Made by a program: the position numbers and the translations under genes. From contig JBMHBT010000008.1 in NCBI GenBank assembly GCA_049890275.1, forward strand, positions 62,001-126,000: a DNA stretch of 64,000 nt, written 5' to 3'. Each line of letters opens with the position of its first letter. Position 1 is the first letter of the stretch. This DNA comes from UBA7374 sp049890275. Its GTDB lineage: Bacteria > Verrucomicrobiota > Verrucomicrobiia > Opitutales > Coraliomargaritaceae. Shown here piece after piece: positions 26,296-35,519 of the stretch. A model generated the notes under the pieces. That model was given only the letters and a program-made list of their open reading frames with translations. It did not search any database and had not been told where the DNA came from.

Positions 26296-29200
26296 ATGTT
26301 TTCTCTAAAAACCTACCTCCCTGCCATAGCCCTTACACTTCTTTTCTCATTCGCTACGGGACAGACAAATCCCATCGTAGCGGAAGACCTCATTTTTGAA
26401 GAAATCGAGGGATACGCTGCAGTCGAAGCAGAGTACTTCTACAAACAAAGCAAAAATCAGATTCGGCAATGGTATCTCTTCAGCAAAGGCAAGTGGCCGA
26501 AGCCCGGCTTGGACCACGATGAACCCCATTGCCAAAACGCGAGCAATCATGCCTATTTGGAAATCCTTCCGGACACACGCGTCCACCATGGAAACAAGCT
26601 CACGGTGGGGGAAAACTTTTCTCCCACGCCCGGCTTGATGGGACTCCTTCATTATAAAATACATTTTAATAATCCGGGCCGTTATTATGTATGGGTTCGC
26701 GCCTACAGCACGGGAAGTGAAGACAATGGAATCCATGTCGGCTTGAATGGAGAGTGGCCGGATTCTGGCAGACAAATGCAATGGTGTGAGGGAAAGAAAA
26801 CCTGGCGTTGGGAAAGCAAGCAGCGCACCAGCAAGAACCACTGTGGAGAACCTTATAAGATCTTCCTCGATATCGAAAAACCGGGTGTTCACGAAATCAT
26901 ATTCAGTATGCGTGAAGACGGCTTTGAATTCGATAAATTCTTACTCACGACCGACCGCAACTTTCAGCCTAACAAAACGGCAGACCCGGTATTCGTAAAA
27001 TCCGGAAAATTGCCTAAAGCATTCCCTAGAGTAGACGTCGATCTAGCGACAAAAAAAGCAATGATTCAAGCGATCGGTCACGACGTCTCCGGTGTGCGTA
27101 TGTTCGGTGCTTTGCAGTTTTCGACCCCGGCGAATGGACTGAAGATGGATCGCAATTATTTAGCCATCAATCATACAGTGGGCAACAAAGGCGTTGCAGT
27201 GACTCCGTTTAAGCCCTTCTACAAACCACACCTGAATGAATGGGATGTTGTCCTCCTAAGTGTCGGCGAAAAACAGGGGCAAGCAGAATATAGCTTTTCG
27301 GTTAACGGTTCTTTGGTGGGCACCTATACGCCCCCTCTCAGTCGAGAGGCAGAAGAACCCGTTTCCAAGTATTGTAAAGTATGGAAAAATGTACGCCTAA
27401 AAGAAGGCGATACGATGGAAGTTTCCGTGCAGGCAAAGCAGGGGTCAGCATCCGGCCGCTGGGCGGGCTTGGCAATTGTTCCTCCCGGAGAGAGCAGCGC
27501 TCGAGTCCTACAAGCAGTTGATAAGAATGCGGCAATCGACGAACCTGTTCCCCTACTCGCGCGTCCGGCATCCAAAGAGCCAGTGATCGAGGGTGAAATG
27601 AAGCGCTGGCACAAGACCACCATTACTTTCAATGGCCCGGATAGCTCTGAGACTGCTGAATACAACCCCTTCATGCACTACAAGTTTGAGGTTACATTTA
27701 CACATCCAGAATCTGGAGATTCTTTCCTTGTTCCCGGTTATTTCGCTGCCGATGGAAATGCAGCCAATACCTCTGCCAGCAAGGGTAACAAATGGAGAGT
27801 GCACTTTACTCCAAATCAAACCGGTCAATGGAAGTATGAAGTCAACTTCCGCAAAGGCCCCTTCGCAGCGATCAGCGAAAGAAGAAAAACCGGTGCCAGC
27901 GGAGAACACATGGATGGATTCGTCGGAGTTTTCACAATTGCAGAAACCGATAAGTCCGGACGAGATTTCCGGGGTAAGGGCTTACTCGAGTATGTCGGCG
28001 AGCGCTATTTGCAGTTCTCCCATACGAAGGAATATTTTCTCAAAGTCGGAGCTGATGCTCCGGAAAATTTATTAGCATACGAAGAATTCGATGGCACATT
28101 CCATAATGACGGCTTTGCCGACCAGTTTGTAAAAACTTGGGAAGCGCATGAAAAGCACTGGAAGGCCGGTGACCCCACTTGGAAAGACGGTAAAGGGAAA
28201 GACATTATTGGCGCCTTCAACTATTTGGCCTCTAAAGGGATGAATGCTGTTTCCTTCCTGACTATGAATATCCAAGGGGACGATAAAAATGTATTCCCTT
28301 ATATCGATTATCATACTTATGACCGCATCGATTGCTCAAAAATGGATCAATGGGAGATTCTCTTTTCCCATGCGGATGAGTTGGGCTTGTTTCTACACTT
28401 TAAGCTGATGGAAGTCGAAAATCAGGGCCTATTGGATAACGGAGGCATTGGAGCACACAGCAAACTGTACTATCGTGAAATCATTGCACGCTTCGGGCAC
28501 CATTTGGCACTGAATTGGAATATGTGCGAAGAAAACGGCGAATGGGTCAAAAACCAGCGCACACCACCACAGTACACTCGCGAGCGTTTGGCCATGGCGG
28601 ATTATGTTTCACGCAATGATCCGTATAAGCACCACATTGTTATTCACAACGGCAACCAGTTTGACGATCTGCTTGGACCAGACAGTCCCTACACCGGTGT
28701 GTCGGTGCAAACCCACAGGACCAACTTTGACCATGTGCACTGGGCTGTATCAAAATGGATCAAAGAGTCGAAAAAAGCAGGGAAACAATGGGCCGTTGCA
28801 TGCGATGAACCTGGCGATGCTTCACATGCCTTACTGCCTGATAGCTTAGATCCGGAACACAATGATGCTCGTATGAATGGTCTCTGGGGTTGCTTCATGG
28901 CCGGTGGATGGGGCACCGAGTGGTATTTTGGCTACAAAAACCCGCACAGTGACCTGACTTGCCAAGACTACGCATCCCGCGATCTTTTCTGGGATCAGGG
29001 AAAAATCGCACTGGATTTCTTCTCGCAAAATAACATTCCGTTCTGGGAGATGGAAGGTCATGACTCATTGATTAAACGGAAAGGCGATTATTGCTTCGCT
29101 AAACCCGGCGAAATTTATGTGTTCTTCACCAAACAAGGGCAGGCTCAGGTCGACCTGTCGGCCGCAAAAGGAAAAATGAAAGTCCGCTGGTATGACCCTC

Positions 29201-29319
29201 GCAAGGGAGGCAAACTTCAAAAAGGAAGTCGATCGACGGTTTCTCCGGCAGCGCAGGTGGATCTTGGGAAACCGCCTTATGCTATCGACAGCGATTGGGT
29301 CGTACTCGTCACCCGATAG
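26296..29319 (+). CDS. Large secreted glycoside-hydrolase-like protein with DUF5060 domain
   Basis: A 1007-residue exported protein (signal peptide about 1-29). Residues about 35-225 form a beta-rich carbohydrate-binding-like region of the GH115-C-terminal or CBM type, with GRYYVWVRAYSTGSEDNGIH and VHEIIFSMREDGFEFDKF. A second beta region follows (about 250-410). Residues about 437-550 match DUF5060 (TTITFNGPDSSETAEYNPF and TPNQTGQWKYEV). The rest is a TIM-barrel region with candidate catalytic acids in ALNWNMCEENGEW and AVACDEPGDA, then a small beta domain ending in SDWVVLVTR. The substrate is unknown; a glycosidase of an algal galactan or fucan is inferred from neighbours. It ends abutting a truncated fucosidase. 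Confidence 0.8.
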   Translation: MFSLKTYLPAIALTLLFSFATGQTNPIVAEDLIFEEIEGYAAVEAEYFYKQSKNQIRQWYLFSKGKWPKPGLDHDEPHCQNASNHAYLEILPDTRVHHGNKLTVGENFSPTPGLMGLLHYKIHFNNPGRYYVWVRAYSTGSEDNGIHVGLNGEWPDSGRQMQWCEGKKTWRWESKQRTSKNHCGEPYKIFLDIEKPGVHEIIFSMREDGFEFDKFLLTTDRNFQPNKTADPVFVKSGKLPKAFPRVDVDLATKKAMIQAIGHDVSGVRMFGALQFSTPANGLKMDRNYLAINHTVGNKGVAVTPFKPFYKPHLNEWDVVLLSVGEKQGQAEYSFSVNGSLVGTYTPPLSREAEEPVSKYCKVWKNVRLKEGDTMEVSVQAKQGSASGRWAGLAIVPPGESSARVLQAVDKNAAIDEPVPLLARPASKEPVIEGEMKRWHKTTITFNGPDSSETAEYNPFMHYKFEVTFTHPESGDSFLVPGYFAADGNAANTSASKGNKWRVHFTPNQTGQWKYEVNFRKGPFAAISERRKTGASGEHMDGFVGVFTIAETDKSGRDFRGKGLLEYVGERYLQFSHTKEYFLKVGADAPENLLAYEEFDGTFHNDGFADQFVKTWEAHEKHWKAGDPTWKDGKGKDIIGAFNYLASKGMNAVSFLTMNIQGDDKNVFPYIDYHTYDRIDCSKMDQWEILFSHADELGLFLHFKLMEVENQGLLDNGGIGAHSKLYYREIIARFGHHLALNWNMCEENGEWVKNQRTPPQYTRERLAMADYVSRNDPYKHHIVIHNGNQFDDLLGPDSPYTGVSVQTHRTNFDHVHWAVSKWIKESKKAGKQWAVACDEPGDASHALLPDSLDPEHNDARMNGLWGCFMAGGWGTEWYFGYKNPHSDLTCQDYASRDLFWDQGKIALDFFSQNNIPFWEMEGHDSLIKRKGDYCFAKPGEIYVFFTKQGQAQVDLSAAKGKMKVRWYDPRKGGKLQKGSRSTVSPAAQVDLGKPPYAIDSDWVVLVTR

Positions 29320-30169
29320 TACGGAGTCCTCTACTACGAACCACATGCGAAAGACGATCCGCCATCGCCACGATTCCTTAAATGGTGGCGCGGTGTACTT
29401 GATGAATACGTCGAAAAGTACAATCCAGACATGATCTGGTTTGATATGGGGCAGCGCTTCATTCCCCAAGAAGTCATGTATTCATTCCTCTCCGACTATT
29501 ATAACTATGGTGAACATGCCGGAAAAGAAGTTGCTACAACCTGCAAGAACTACTCCACCTACTTGCCCGGTTCGATTATAGATTACGAAAAAGGCCGAGT
29601 CAGAAACCTGCAGGAAAAACCCTGGCTGACCGATGATACGATTACACCGTCATGGTTCCGGTCTCCACGTCCAAATGAAAAAAATGCAAACGATGTAATT
29701 GATGAATTGATTGATATCGTCTCTAAAAACGGCTGTCTCCTACTCAACGTTGGCCCCACATCTGACGGGGTCATCCCCCGATACGGAAAAGCAGATTTTA
29801 AAAGAAGTTGGCGCATGGTTGAAAATTTATGGAGAAGGGATCTACGAAACTCGGCCCTGGATCGTACAGGAAGAAGGAACCACTTACCTGCAAGAGGAAG
29901 GTAGCTTCATCAAAACCAAGCCCAACTACGTCGGCGCAGATATTCGTTACACAGCCACTAAAGATGGTCAGACCGTCTACGCCTTTACACTGGCAAAGCC
30001 AGAAAACGTGATCACCCTAAGTGGCATCAAAGCACCGGTCAAAGCGGTTTCTCTTCTGGGCTGGGAAAGACCAGTTCAATGGGAAAGAGTGGATGGCATA
30101 CTCAAAATAAGTTTTCCTATATCCACGGAGGAATGCTCGGCCTATGGGCTCAAGATAAGCCTACAGTAA
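29320..30169 (+). pseudogene. GH29 alpha-L-fucosidase remnant: N-terminus missing, frameshifted
   Basis: Directly after the TAG of the preceding gene, and in the same frame, the sequence resumes in the middle of a GH29 fucosidase: YGVLYYEPHAKDD, then NPDMIWFDMG, whose aspartate sits at the nucleophile position of GH29. The frame runs to LLLNVGPTSDGVIP. A run of five C residues around 29774-29778 then shifts it; the other frame continues as DTEKQILKEVGAWL, which is the expected GH29 continuation, through GEGIYETRPW to a C-terminal beta domain. The N-terminal part of the barrel, roughly 200 residues by comparison with the family, is gone. Inactive as it stands. Confidence 0.85.
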
Positions 30170-30215
30170 ATCCTGTTTACCTTCATTCACTCCTTCAAAT
30201 AACGCATGTGACACG

Positions 30216-31799
30216 ATGAACATTAAAGCGACAGCGTTCCTAGTTGGTTTTATCTTTTCCATAACTGCACACCCACAACACGATCCGGGGAGAAATGCGG
30301 TTCGTTTATTAGCAAAAGGCAATACAGAGGAAGCCATTCAGCTAGCATCCATTCCACCAAAAAAAAACAATAGCCCGATCAGTGAGGACGAGCATTATTT
30401 TGTTCTCGCAATGGCTGCGTGCCAGGAAAATGACGGATCATCAGCCTTCAAATACGCACGACAGGCAATTGAAAAAGGGCTACCGATCGAACGTCTTCTC
30501 AGTGGGCCACGTGAAATTCTAAAACCTTTGTACAGGCACCCTGAATTCCAAGAATGGATACAAGCACGTAAGAAAAAACTATTGCATGGGCCTATGCTTG
30601 GCTCGGTGAGCGATTCCTCTGCTAGCTTTTGGGTGCGGACCGCCGACGAAAGCAATGTGACAGTATCCCTGCAAGCTGCAGACAATCCAGCAGCAAAGCC
30701 CTTGATAGGAAAATCTTCTACTTCGGAGTCTTCCGATTACACGACTGCGATTGAAATAACAAAACTAAGACCAAACACCGAATATACCTATACAGTACAT
30801 ATCGATGAAGAACGAACCGACTTGCAGCACGCTTTTTCAACACTCCCACTCGCAGGACTGTCTACTCAGTTCAAAATAGCTTTTGGTGGCTGTGCCGGCT
30901 TCACTCCGCAGCACGAACGAATATGGACAACAATCCAAAAACAAAATGCAGAGGCTCTGTTTCTACTCGGAGATAACGTCTATATTGACGATCCTGCACA
31001 TACCCTAACCCAGCAATACTGTTACTATCGTCGGCACAGTCAGCCAGAATGGAAACAACTGATTGCCCAAACAAGTATCTATACAATTTACGATGATCAT
31101 GATTTTGGCTGGAACGATTGTATTCCGGGGCCGGACATAGAGGCTCCAGCGTGGAAACGTCGAGTTTGGGAAGTCTTTACAGAAAACTGGAATAATCCGT
31201 CTTATGGAGGTGGCCCAGAGCAACCAGGTTGCTGGTATGATTTCTATATTGCAGATGTGCATTTTATCTTTTTGGACTGCCGTTATTACCGAGACCTAGA
31301 AGGAGCATCCATGCTGGGAGCCGTACAGAAAGCATGGTTTCTAGAGCAACTGGCATCTTCCAAGGGAACTTTTAAAATCATTGCTTCTTCAGTTCCGTGG
31401 AGTCCCGGAGTCAAACCAGGCAGTACGGACACTTGGGATGGATATGCGGACGAAAGAGAAGAGATTTTTTCTTTTATCGAAGAAAATAATATAAGTGGAG
31501 TTGTTCTTATGGCGGCTGATCGCCATCGTTCTGACTTTAGGAAAATCCCGAGGCCTGAAGGCTACGATCTTTTTGAGCTCTTGAGTGCGCGACTGACTAA
31601 TGTTCACACGCACGATCTGATCAAGGAAGCAAAAGGCTCTGAGTTCATCATGGGGTATAATGAAACCTGTTCTTTTGGACTTGTTGAATTTGATACGACA
31701 AAAGATGACCCTTGGCTAAAATACAGCATACTGAATATTGATAATGAGGTGGTCGATTCACGGAAGCTACACCTGAGTCAGTTACAAAAAAATCGCTGA
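30216..31799 (+). CDS. Exported PhoD-like metallophosphatase with TPR-like N-terminus
   Basis: A 527-residue protein with a signal peptide at about residues 1-19. Residues about 25-115 are a helical TPR-like extension (NAVRLLAKGNTEEAIQLAS). The PhoD N-terminal beta domain starts near LLHGPMLGSVSDSSASFWVR. The metallophosphatase core has FKIAFGGCAGF, the metal-ligand segment LLGDNVYIDD, IYDDHDFGWND and ADRHRSDFRKI. PhoD enzymes hydrolyse phosphodiesters or phosphomonoesters outside the cytoplasm. Position between glycosidases suggests a role in the same programme, perhaps removing phosphate or acting promiscuously on sulfated products. This is inference. Confidence 0.85.
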   Translation: MNIKATAFLVGFIFSITAHPQHDPGRNAVRLLAKGNTEEAIQLASIPPKKNNSPISEDEHYFVLAMAACQENDGSSAFKYARQAIEKGLPIERLLSGPREILKPLYRHPEFQEWIQARKKKLLHGPMLGSVSDSSASFWVRTADESNVTVSLQAADNPAAKPLIGKSSTSESSDYTTAIEITKLRPNTEYTYTVHIDEERTDLQHAFSTLPLAGLSTQFKIAFGGCAGFTPQHERIWTTIQKQNAEALFLLGDNVYIDDPAHTLTQQYCYYRRHSQPEWKQLIAQTSIYTIYDDHDFGWNDCIPGPDIEAPAWKRRVWEVFTENWNNPSYGGGPEQPGCWYDFYIADVHFIFLDCRYYRDLEGASMLGAVQKAWFLEQLASSKGTFKIIASSVPWSPGVKPGSTDTWDGYADEREEIFSFIEENNISGVVLMAADRHRSDFRKIPRPEGYDLFELLSARLTNVHTHDLIKEAKGSEFIMGYNETCSFGLVEFDTTKDDPWLKYSILNIDNEVVDSRKLHLSQLQKNR

Positions 31800-31889
31800 T
31801 CATCTATCGTTTCGTAAGGCTATAACATCTCCTAAGATTTCACATTTCACGAAATATTAGCGAAAAGACGACTCTCCCTAAATAACTTC

Positions 31890-33794
31890 ATGAAGCCGCT
31901 AACAATACTCCTTTCCATCATTGGAACGACGCTCTGTATTTCTGCAAAAACGCCTGTTGTACAGGTTGCTATCAACCTGAATGTTAAACATACCGTAGGC
32001 GGTGCTGATTCCTTTGATCGGGAGAAATGGATGGTCTTGCATGCACGCTCTACAGAGCTGGACTGGGATTCTGCTGATCAAAGAGCTGCTTTCCTCAATG
32101 ACTATGATGTCTATCTGGGTAGAGACTGTGGTGCACTTCCCGAAGTGCTTTCTTGGGTAACAGAAGACCCAAACAGACCCGGATGGTGCGATGAATCTTC
32201 AATCCGGAAAATCGGAGACAGGGAACGTGCAAAGTATGCTGCAACTACGGAAGTTCACCCTTTGGAATATCGCTCGAAAAAGATGACTCTCGGTGGTCAA
32301 CCCAGGATGTTTCCCGATGGAAGTATGAATGGAAATGGATTTTCCATCGGCAGTTATGAAGCACTGGCAGAGTTCTACGAAAAGTACCTGACCTACTTTC
32401 GCGGATCGGGTGGGTCCGATGGCCCACCCATGCCAGCTATGCTGGAAGTCGCAAATGAGCCTTTTGTGCATGCCCACGAACATGAAACGACCTACGAAGC
32501 GATTACAGAATTTCATAATATGGTAGCGGAACAGGTTAAAGCCTCCCATCCGGAAGTAATGATTGGAGGATACAGTGCAGCGCACCCACAATATGAGGAT
32601 CACGACTTCGGACATTGGGATCGCAACTGGAGACACTTTATTGATGAAGCTGGAGAAAACATGGATTTCTTTTCACTCCATCTGTACGACAACCCACTCA
32701 AGAGCAAAGACCCATTAGAAGGAAAATACCGAAGCGGCAGTAATATTGAAGCGATTCTGGATCTGGTTGAGCACTACAGCTTTCTACAACTCGGCGAAGT
32801 AAAACCTTTCAATATATCCGAGTACGGCTGCCTCAGGGTGGGAAATGGATTTCCCTATGAGCACGGTGAAACGTGGCGATGCACCCGTTCCTACAATACG
32901 ATTCTGATGCAGCTGCTGGAGCGCCCGGATCGTATCTTGCAAGCGATTCCTTTCATGGTTCTAAAAGCCGAGTGGGGACGTAAAAACGGGTTCCCCTACC
33001 CGAAACGTCTGCTCTACGATATCGATGAATTAAAGGGTAGACCGAAAGACAAGGACGGGCCATGGGCCTACACACCAAGAGTATATTTTTGGGATCTATG
33101 GAAGGAAGTGAAAGGAACCCGGGTGGATACAATGACATCTGATCCAGACATTCTGGCAGATGCTTATGTCAACGGCTCAGATGCCTATGTCATTGTAAGT
33201 AGCCTAGATCATACAGGCCCACAAACCGTGCAACTCAATCATCTGGGTGCCTCTTGTGACCTCCTTCATGTTACGGTGAAATATTTGCATGCGGATGCTG
33301 AGAGAAACCCGGTACTGGATACGACAACCATAGGATCCTTACCCGAACTGACTCTAGGGGCCTCTGCAACTGCCGTTATCCAGTATAGTTTTAGGAAACC
33401 TCTTGTGATTAATGAAACGATAAAGGAAAAGAAATACTACGCCACAACTTATCTTCAACCGATAGCAGAAGAATCTCCAATCTCTTTCAAAATAAACAAA
33501 TTGAATACCTCGTCACGATTTGGTGAAGCGACCCTACGAATCGGAATAGGACGAGCGCATGGACTTACAGTACGACCCCGTGTTCAACTTAATGGGAGAC
33601 CCATTACCGTACCTGAAGATTGGCGCGGTTACGACCAATGGAACCGAGGACAGTTTTTCGGAGTACTTGAAATCCCGGTACCGTACGCAGCACTGAAGAA
33701 AAATAATCGAATCGAAGTAACCTTTCCAGAAAGCGGCGGCCATGTCTCCAGCGTCGCTCTACAAGTGTTTCAATTCAGTTCAAATTTCCGATAA
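31890..33794 (+). CDS. GH86-type beta-agarase/porphyranase (copy 1)
   Basis: A 634-residue exported enzyme (signal peptide about 1-19). The barrel contains the acid/base region AMLEVANEPFVHAH with E190 and a nucleophile candidate E311 in FNISEYGCL, as in GH86 enzymes. C-terminal beta modules begin after about residue 400. GH86 members cleave agarose or porphyran. An ATTTC-AC-GAAAT inverted repeat lies 35-46 bases upstream (31844-31855) and could be an operator. This gene is the last of the plus train and converges on the GH29 gene at 33902. It is a distant paralogue of the gene at 38489. Confidence 0.8.
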   Translation: MKPLTILLSIIGTTLCISAKTPVVQVAINLNVKHTVGGADSFDREKWMVLHARSTELDWDSADQRAAFLNDYDVYLGRDCGALPEVLSWVTEDPNRPGWCDESSIRKIGDRERAKYAATTEVHPLEYRSKKMTLGGQPRMFPDGSMNGNGFSIGSYEALAEFYEKYLTYFRGSGGSDGPPMPAMLEVANEPFVHAHEHETTYEAITEFHNMVAEQVKASHPEVMIGGYSAAHPQYEDHDFGHWDRNWRHFIDEAGENMDFFSLHLYDNPLKSKDPLEGKYRSGSNIEAILDLVEHYSFLQLGEVKPFNISEYGCLRVGNGFPYEHGETWRCTRSYNTILMQLLERPDRILQAIPFMVLKAEWGRKNGFPYPKRLLYDIDELKGRPKDKDGPWAYTPRVYFWDLWKEVKGTRVDTMTSDPDILADAYVNGSDAYVIVSSLDHTGPQTVQLNHLGASCDLLHVTVKYLHADAERNPVLDTTTIGSLPELTLGASATAVIQYSFRKPLVINETIKEKKYYATTYLQPIAEESPISFKINKLNTSSRFGEATLRIGIGRAHGLTVRPRVQLNGRPITVPEDWRGYDQWNRGQFFGVLEIPVPYAALKKNNRIEVTFPESGGHVSSVALQVFQFSSNFR

Positions 33795-33901
33795 AACGAC
33801 AACAGCTGCCCGAAGGATTCGCTATCCAGTCACTCGATTCCGGCAGAAACCAGTCGAACGATCATAAACGGTACGATTGGAAATCACCCAAATAGTAAGC
33901 A

Positions 33902-35425
33902 CTACCAGTGGGTAAAGAGGTACGGTTTATAATTAAAATTTGGACTAAATTCAACAATCACAACATCGGTTACCTTCTTAGCCTTGAGAGTTTCAGGAAT
34001 GGAGAAGCTAAGGTCTCCATTTTCGTAGTGAAACGGTAACGAATCTCCTGTACGCATCAAAGTGACGGCTACTGGTTTCGTAGCAATCTTACGGAGCCGT
34101 ATAGGATTCCCCTCACTTGCTTGTTCTGCCTTTGCGTGAAAAAACCAAATATTATTGCGACAGGTAATGGGCACGTTGGAGAGCTCCGGCCACGGACCAC
34201 CCCCATTTATACCGAATACAGAATCTCGATTCGTCTCCATCCACTCAGCCATTTCATCAAATAACCGATACGCATCTTTCTGGATTTTTCCATCCGGACG
34301 TGGCCCGATATTCGCTAACAAGTTTCCGCCCATACAGCGTGCTTGTGCCAATTGCATTAGCACTTCATAGGCCGGATATACTTCCTCGCCAAAATACTGA
34401 TCATAATGCCAGGAACCTTTTTGGATGATTGCATTGACTTCCCACCACCAGCCATTTTCCAACACCGGCTTACGGATGTATTGTGGCTTCGCCATGTCAA
34501 AGCCCTCTGCCGTCGCATGATCGCCACTGGAGAAACCACGATTGTTGCAAACAATACCCGGACGCCACTCTCGGATATCTTCCACTGAAGCACCGTGACC
34601 ACCATCGCCCCACCAAATATCAGGGTCAAATTTGTTAATAATCTCCTTCACCTGACTCTCGTTGAATTCAGCATAAGCGTTGGTAAAACTAGGCGGACGT
34701 TTCGGTAGCGAATCGACCTTATCCCCTTTGTAATTAACCAGTGTACCGGGCTCTAAACTGAAGTTCATGTAATCCCGTTCAAAGTACCAGTCCATACCGG
34801 AGTAATAAAACCCGACCTTAATGGCATTGTTACGACAGGCTTCAACCCAAGGAGCAACCAAGTCACGGCCATTCATACTCTGCCGGACTCCAATCAAAGC
34901 GTGATCCGAGTCCCAGATAGCATAACCACCATGATGCTTTACAGTTAATACAGAATACTGAAAACCAGCCTTAGCCGCAGCAGACATCCATTTTTCCGGA
35001 TTGTAGTCCGACGGATTCCAACCGTCCGTCGAAGCCCAAAGCTCTGTCTGTGGATAAAATGTACCCGCGTCTTCGCGCGACTTTGACCAACGCCCAGACC
35101 ATCCTTCACCATTCGGCTCAAAGACGCTCGGCATGCCCCAACATAGAAATAAACCGAGTCCCGCATGTGGCCACCATTGTGCGTCCGGATGTTCCGTACG
35201 CTCAGTTTCAATATGTAACTTGCCGTTCTTCCACTTTCCCCAATGGGGCCAATTATAAAACCGTTTACCATCACGTTCTTCAATAGTAGGGATAACCGTA
35301 TTACCCGTATGATCTTTATAGGATTGGGCGCTACCATCCTCTTATTGCACTTGCTCCTGCGAGGAACCATACGCTGAAACTGTAATGCAGAGCGCTAAAC
35401 TAAAAAGGGTGTAAACATTTTTCAT
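33902..35425 (-). pseudogene. GH29 alpha-L-fucosidase interrupted by an in-frame TAA after the signal peptide
   Basis: The full frame starts at the ATG whose first base is 35425 and encodes a signal peptide (MKNVYTLFSLALCITVSAYG). A TAA at 35342-35344 then ends it after 27 codons. The same frame continues without further stops through WWPHAGLGLFLCWGMPSVF, KHHGGYAIWDSD, FYYSGMDWYF and DIWWGDGGHG (nucleophile region) to 33902. The only internal ATG, at 35134, would begin after the conserved first barrel strand and without a signal peptide, so a useful product from it is unlikely. Apart from the stop the gene looks undamaged, which points to a very recent nonsense mutation or a base-call error. 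It is the last gene of the minus train, 94 bases after the Gfo/Idh gene. Confidence 0.85.
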
Positions 35426-35519
35426 CAATCGGTCTCGTTTGAGTACATCCAAATAGACTTCCTAAAGTAGAAAATTCCTTCAAAACAACCCCTAAGATTC
35501 ATACCGGAGAGGAACTCAA

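Noticed and set aside
29431..30169. Two separate genes in place of the GH29 remnant
   Set aside because: The two frames join into one GH29 sequence when a single C is removed; they are one broken gene.
34945..35370. 141-residue minus-strand frame over the start of the GH29 gene
   Set aside because: It is out of frame with the fucosidase; the fucosidase frame carries the signal peptide and conserved barrel start.
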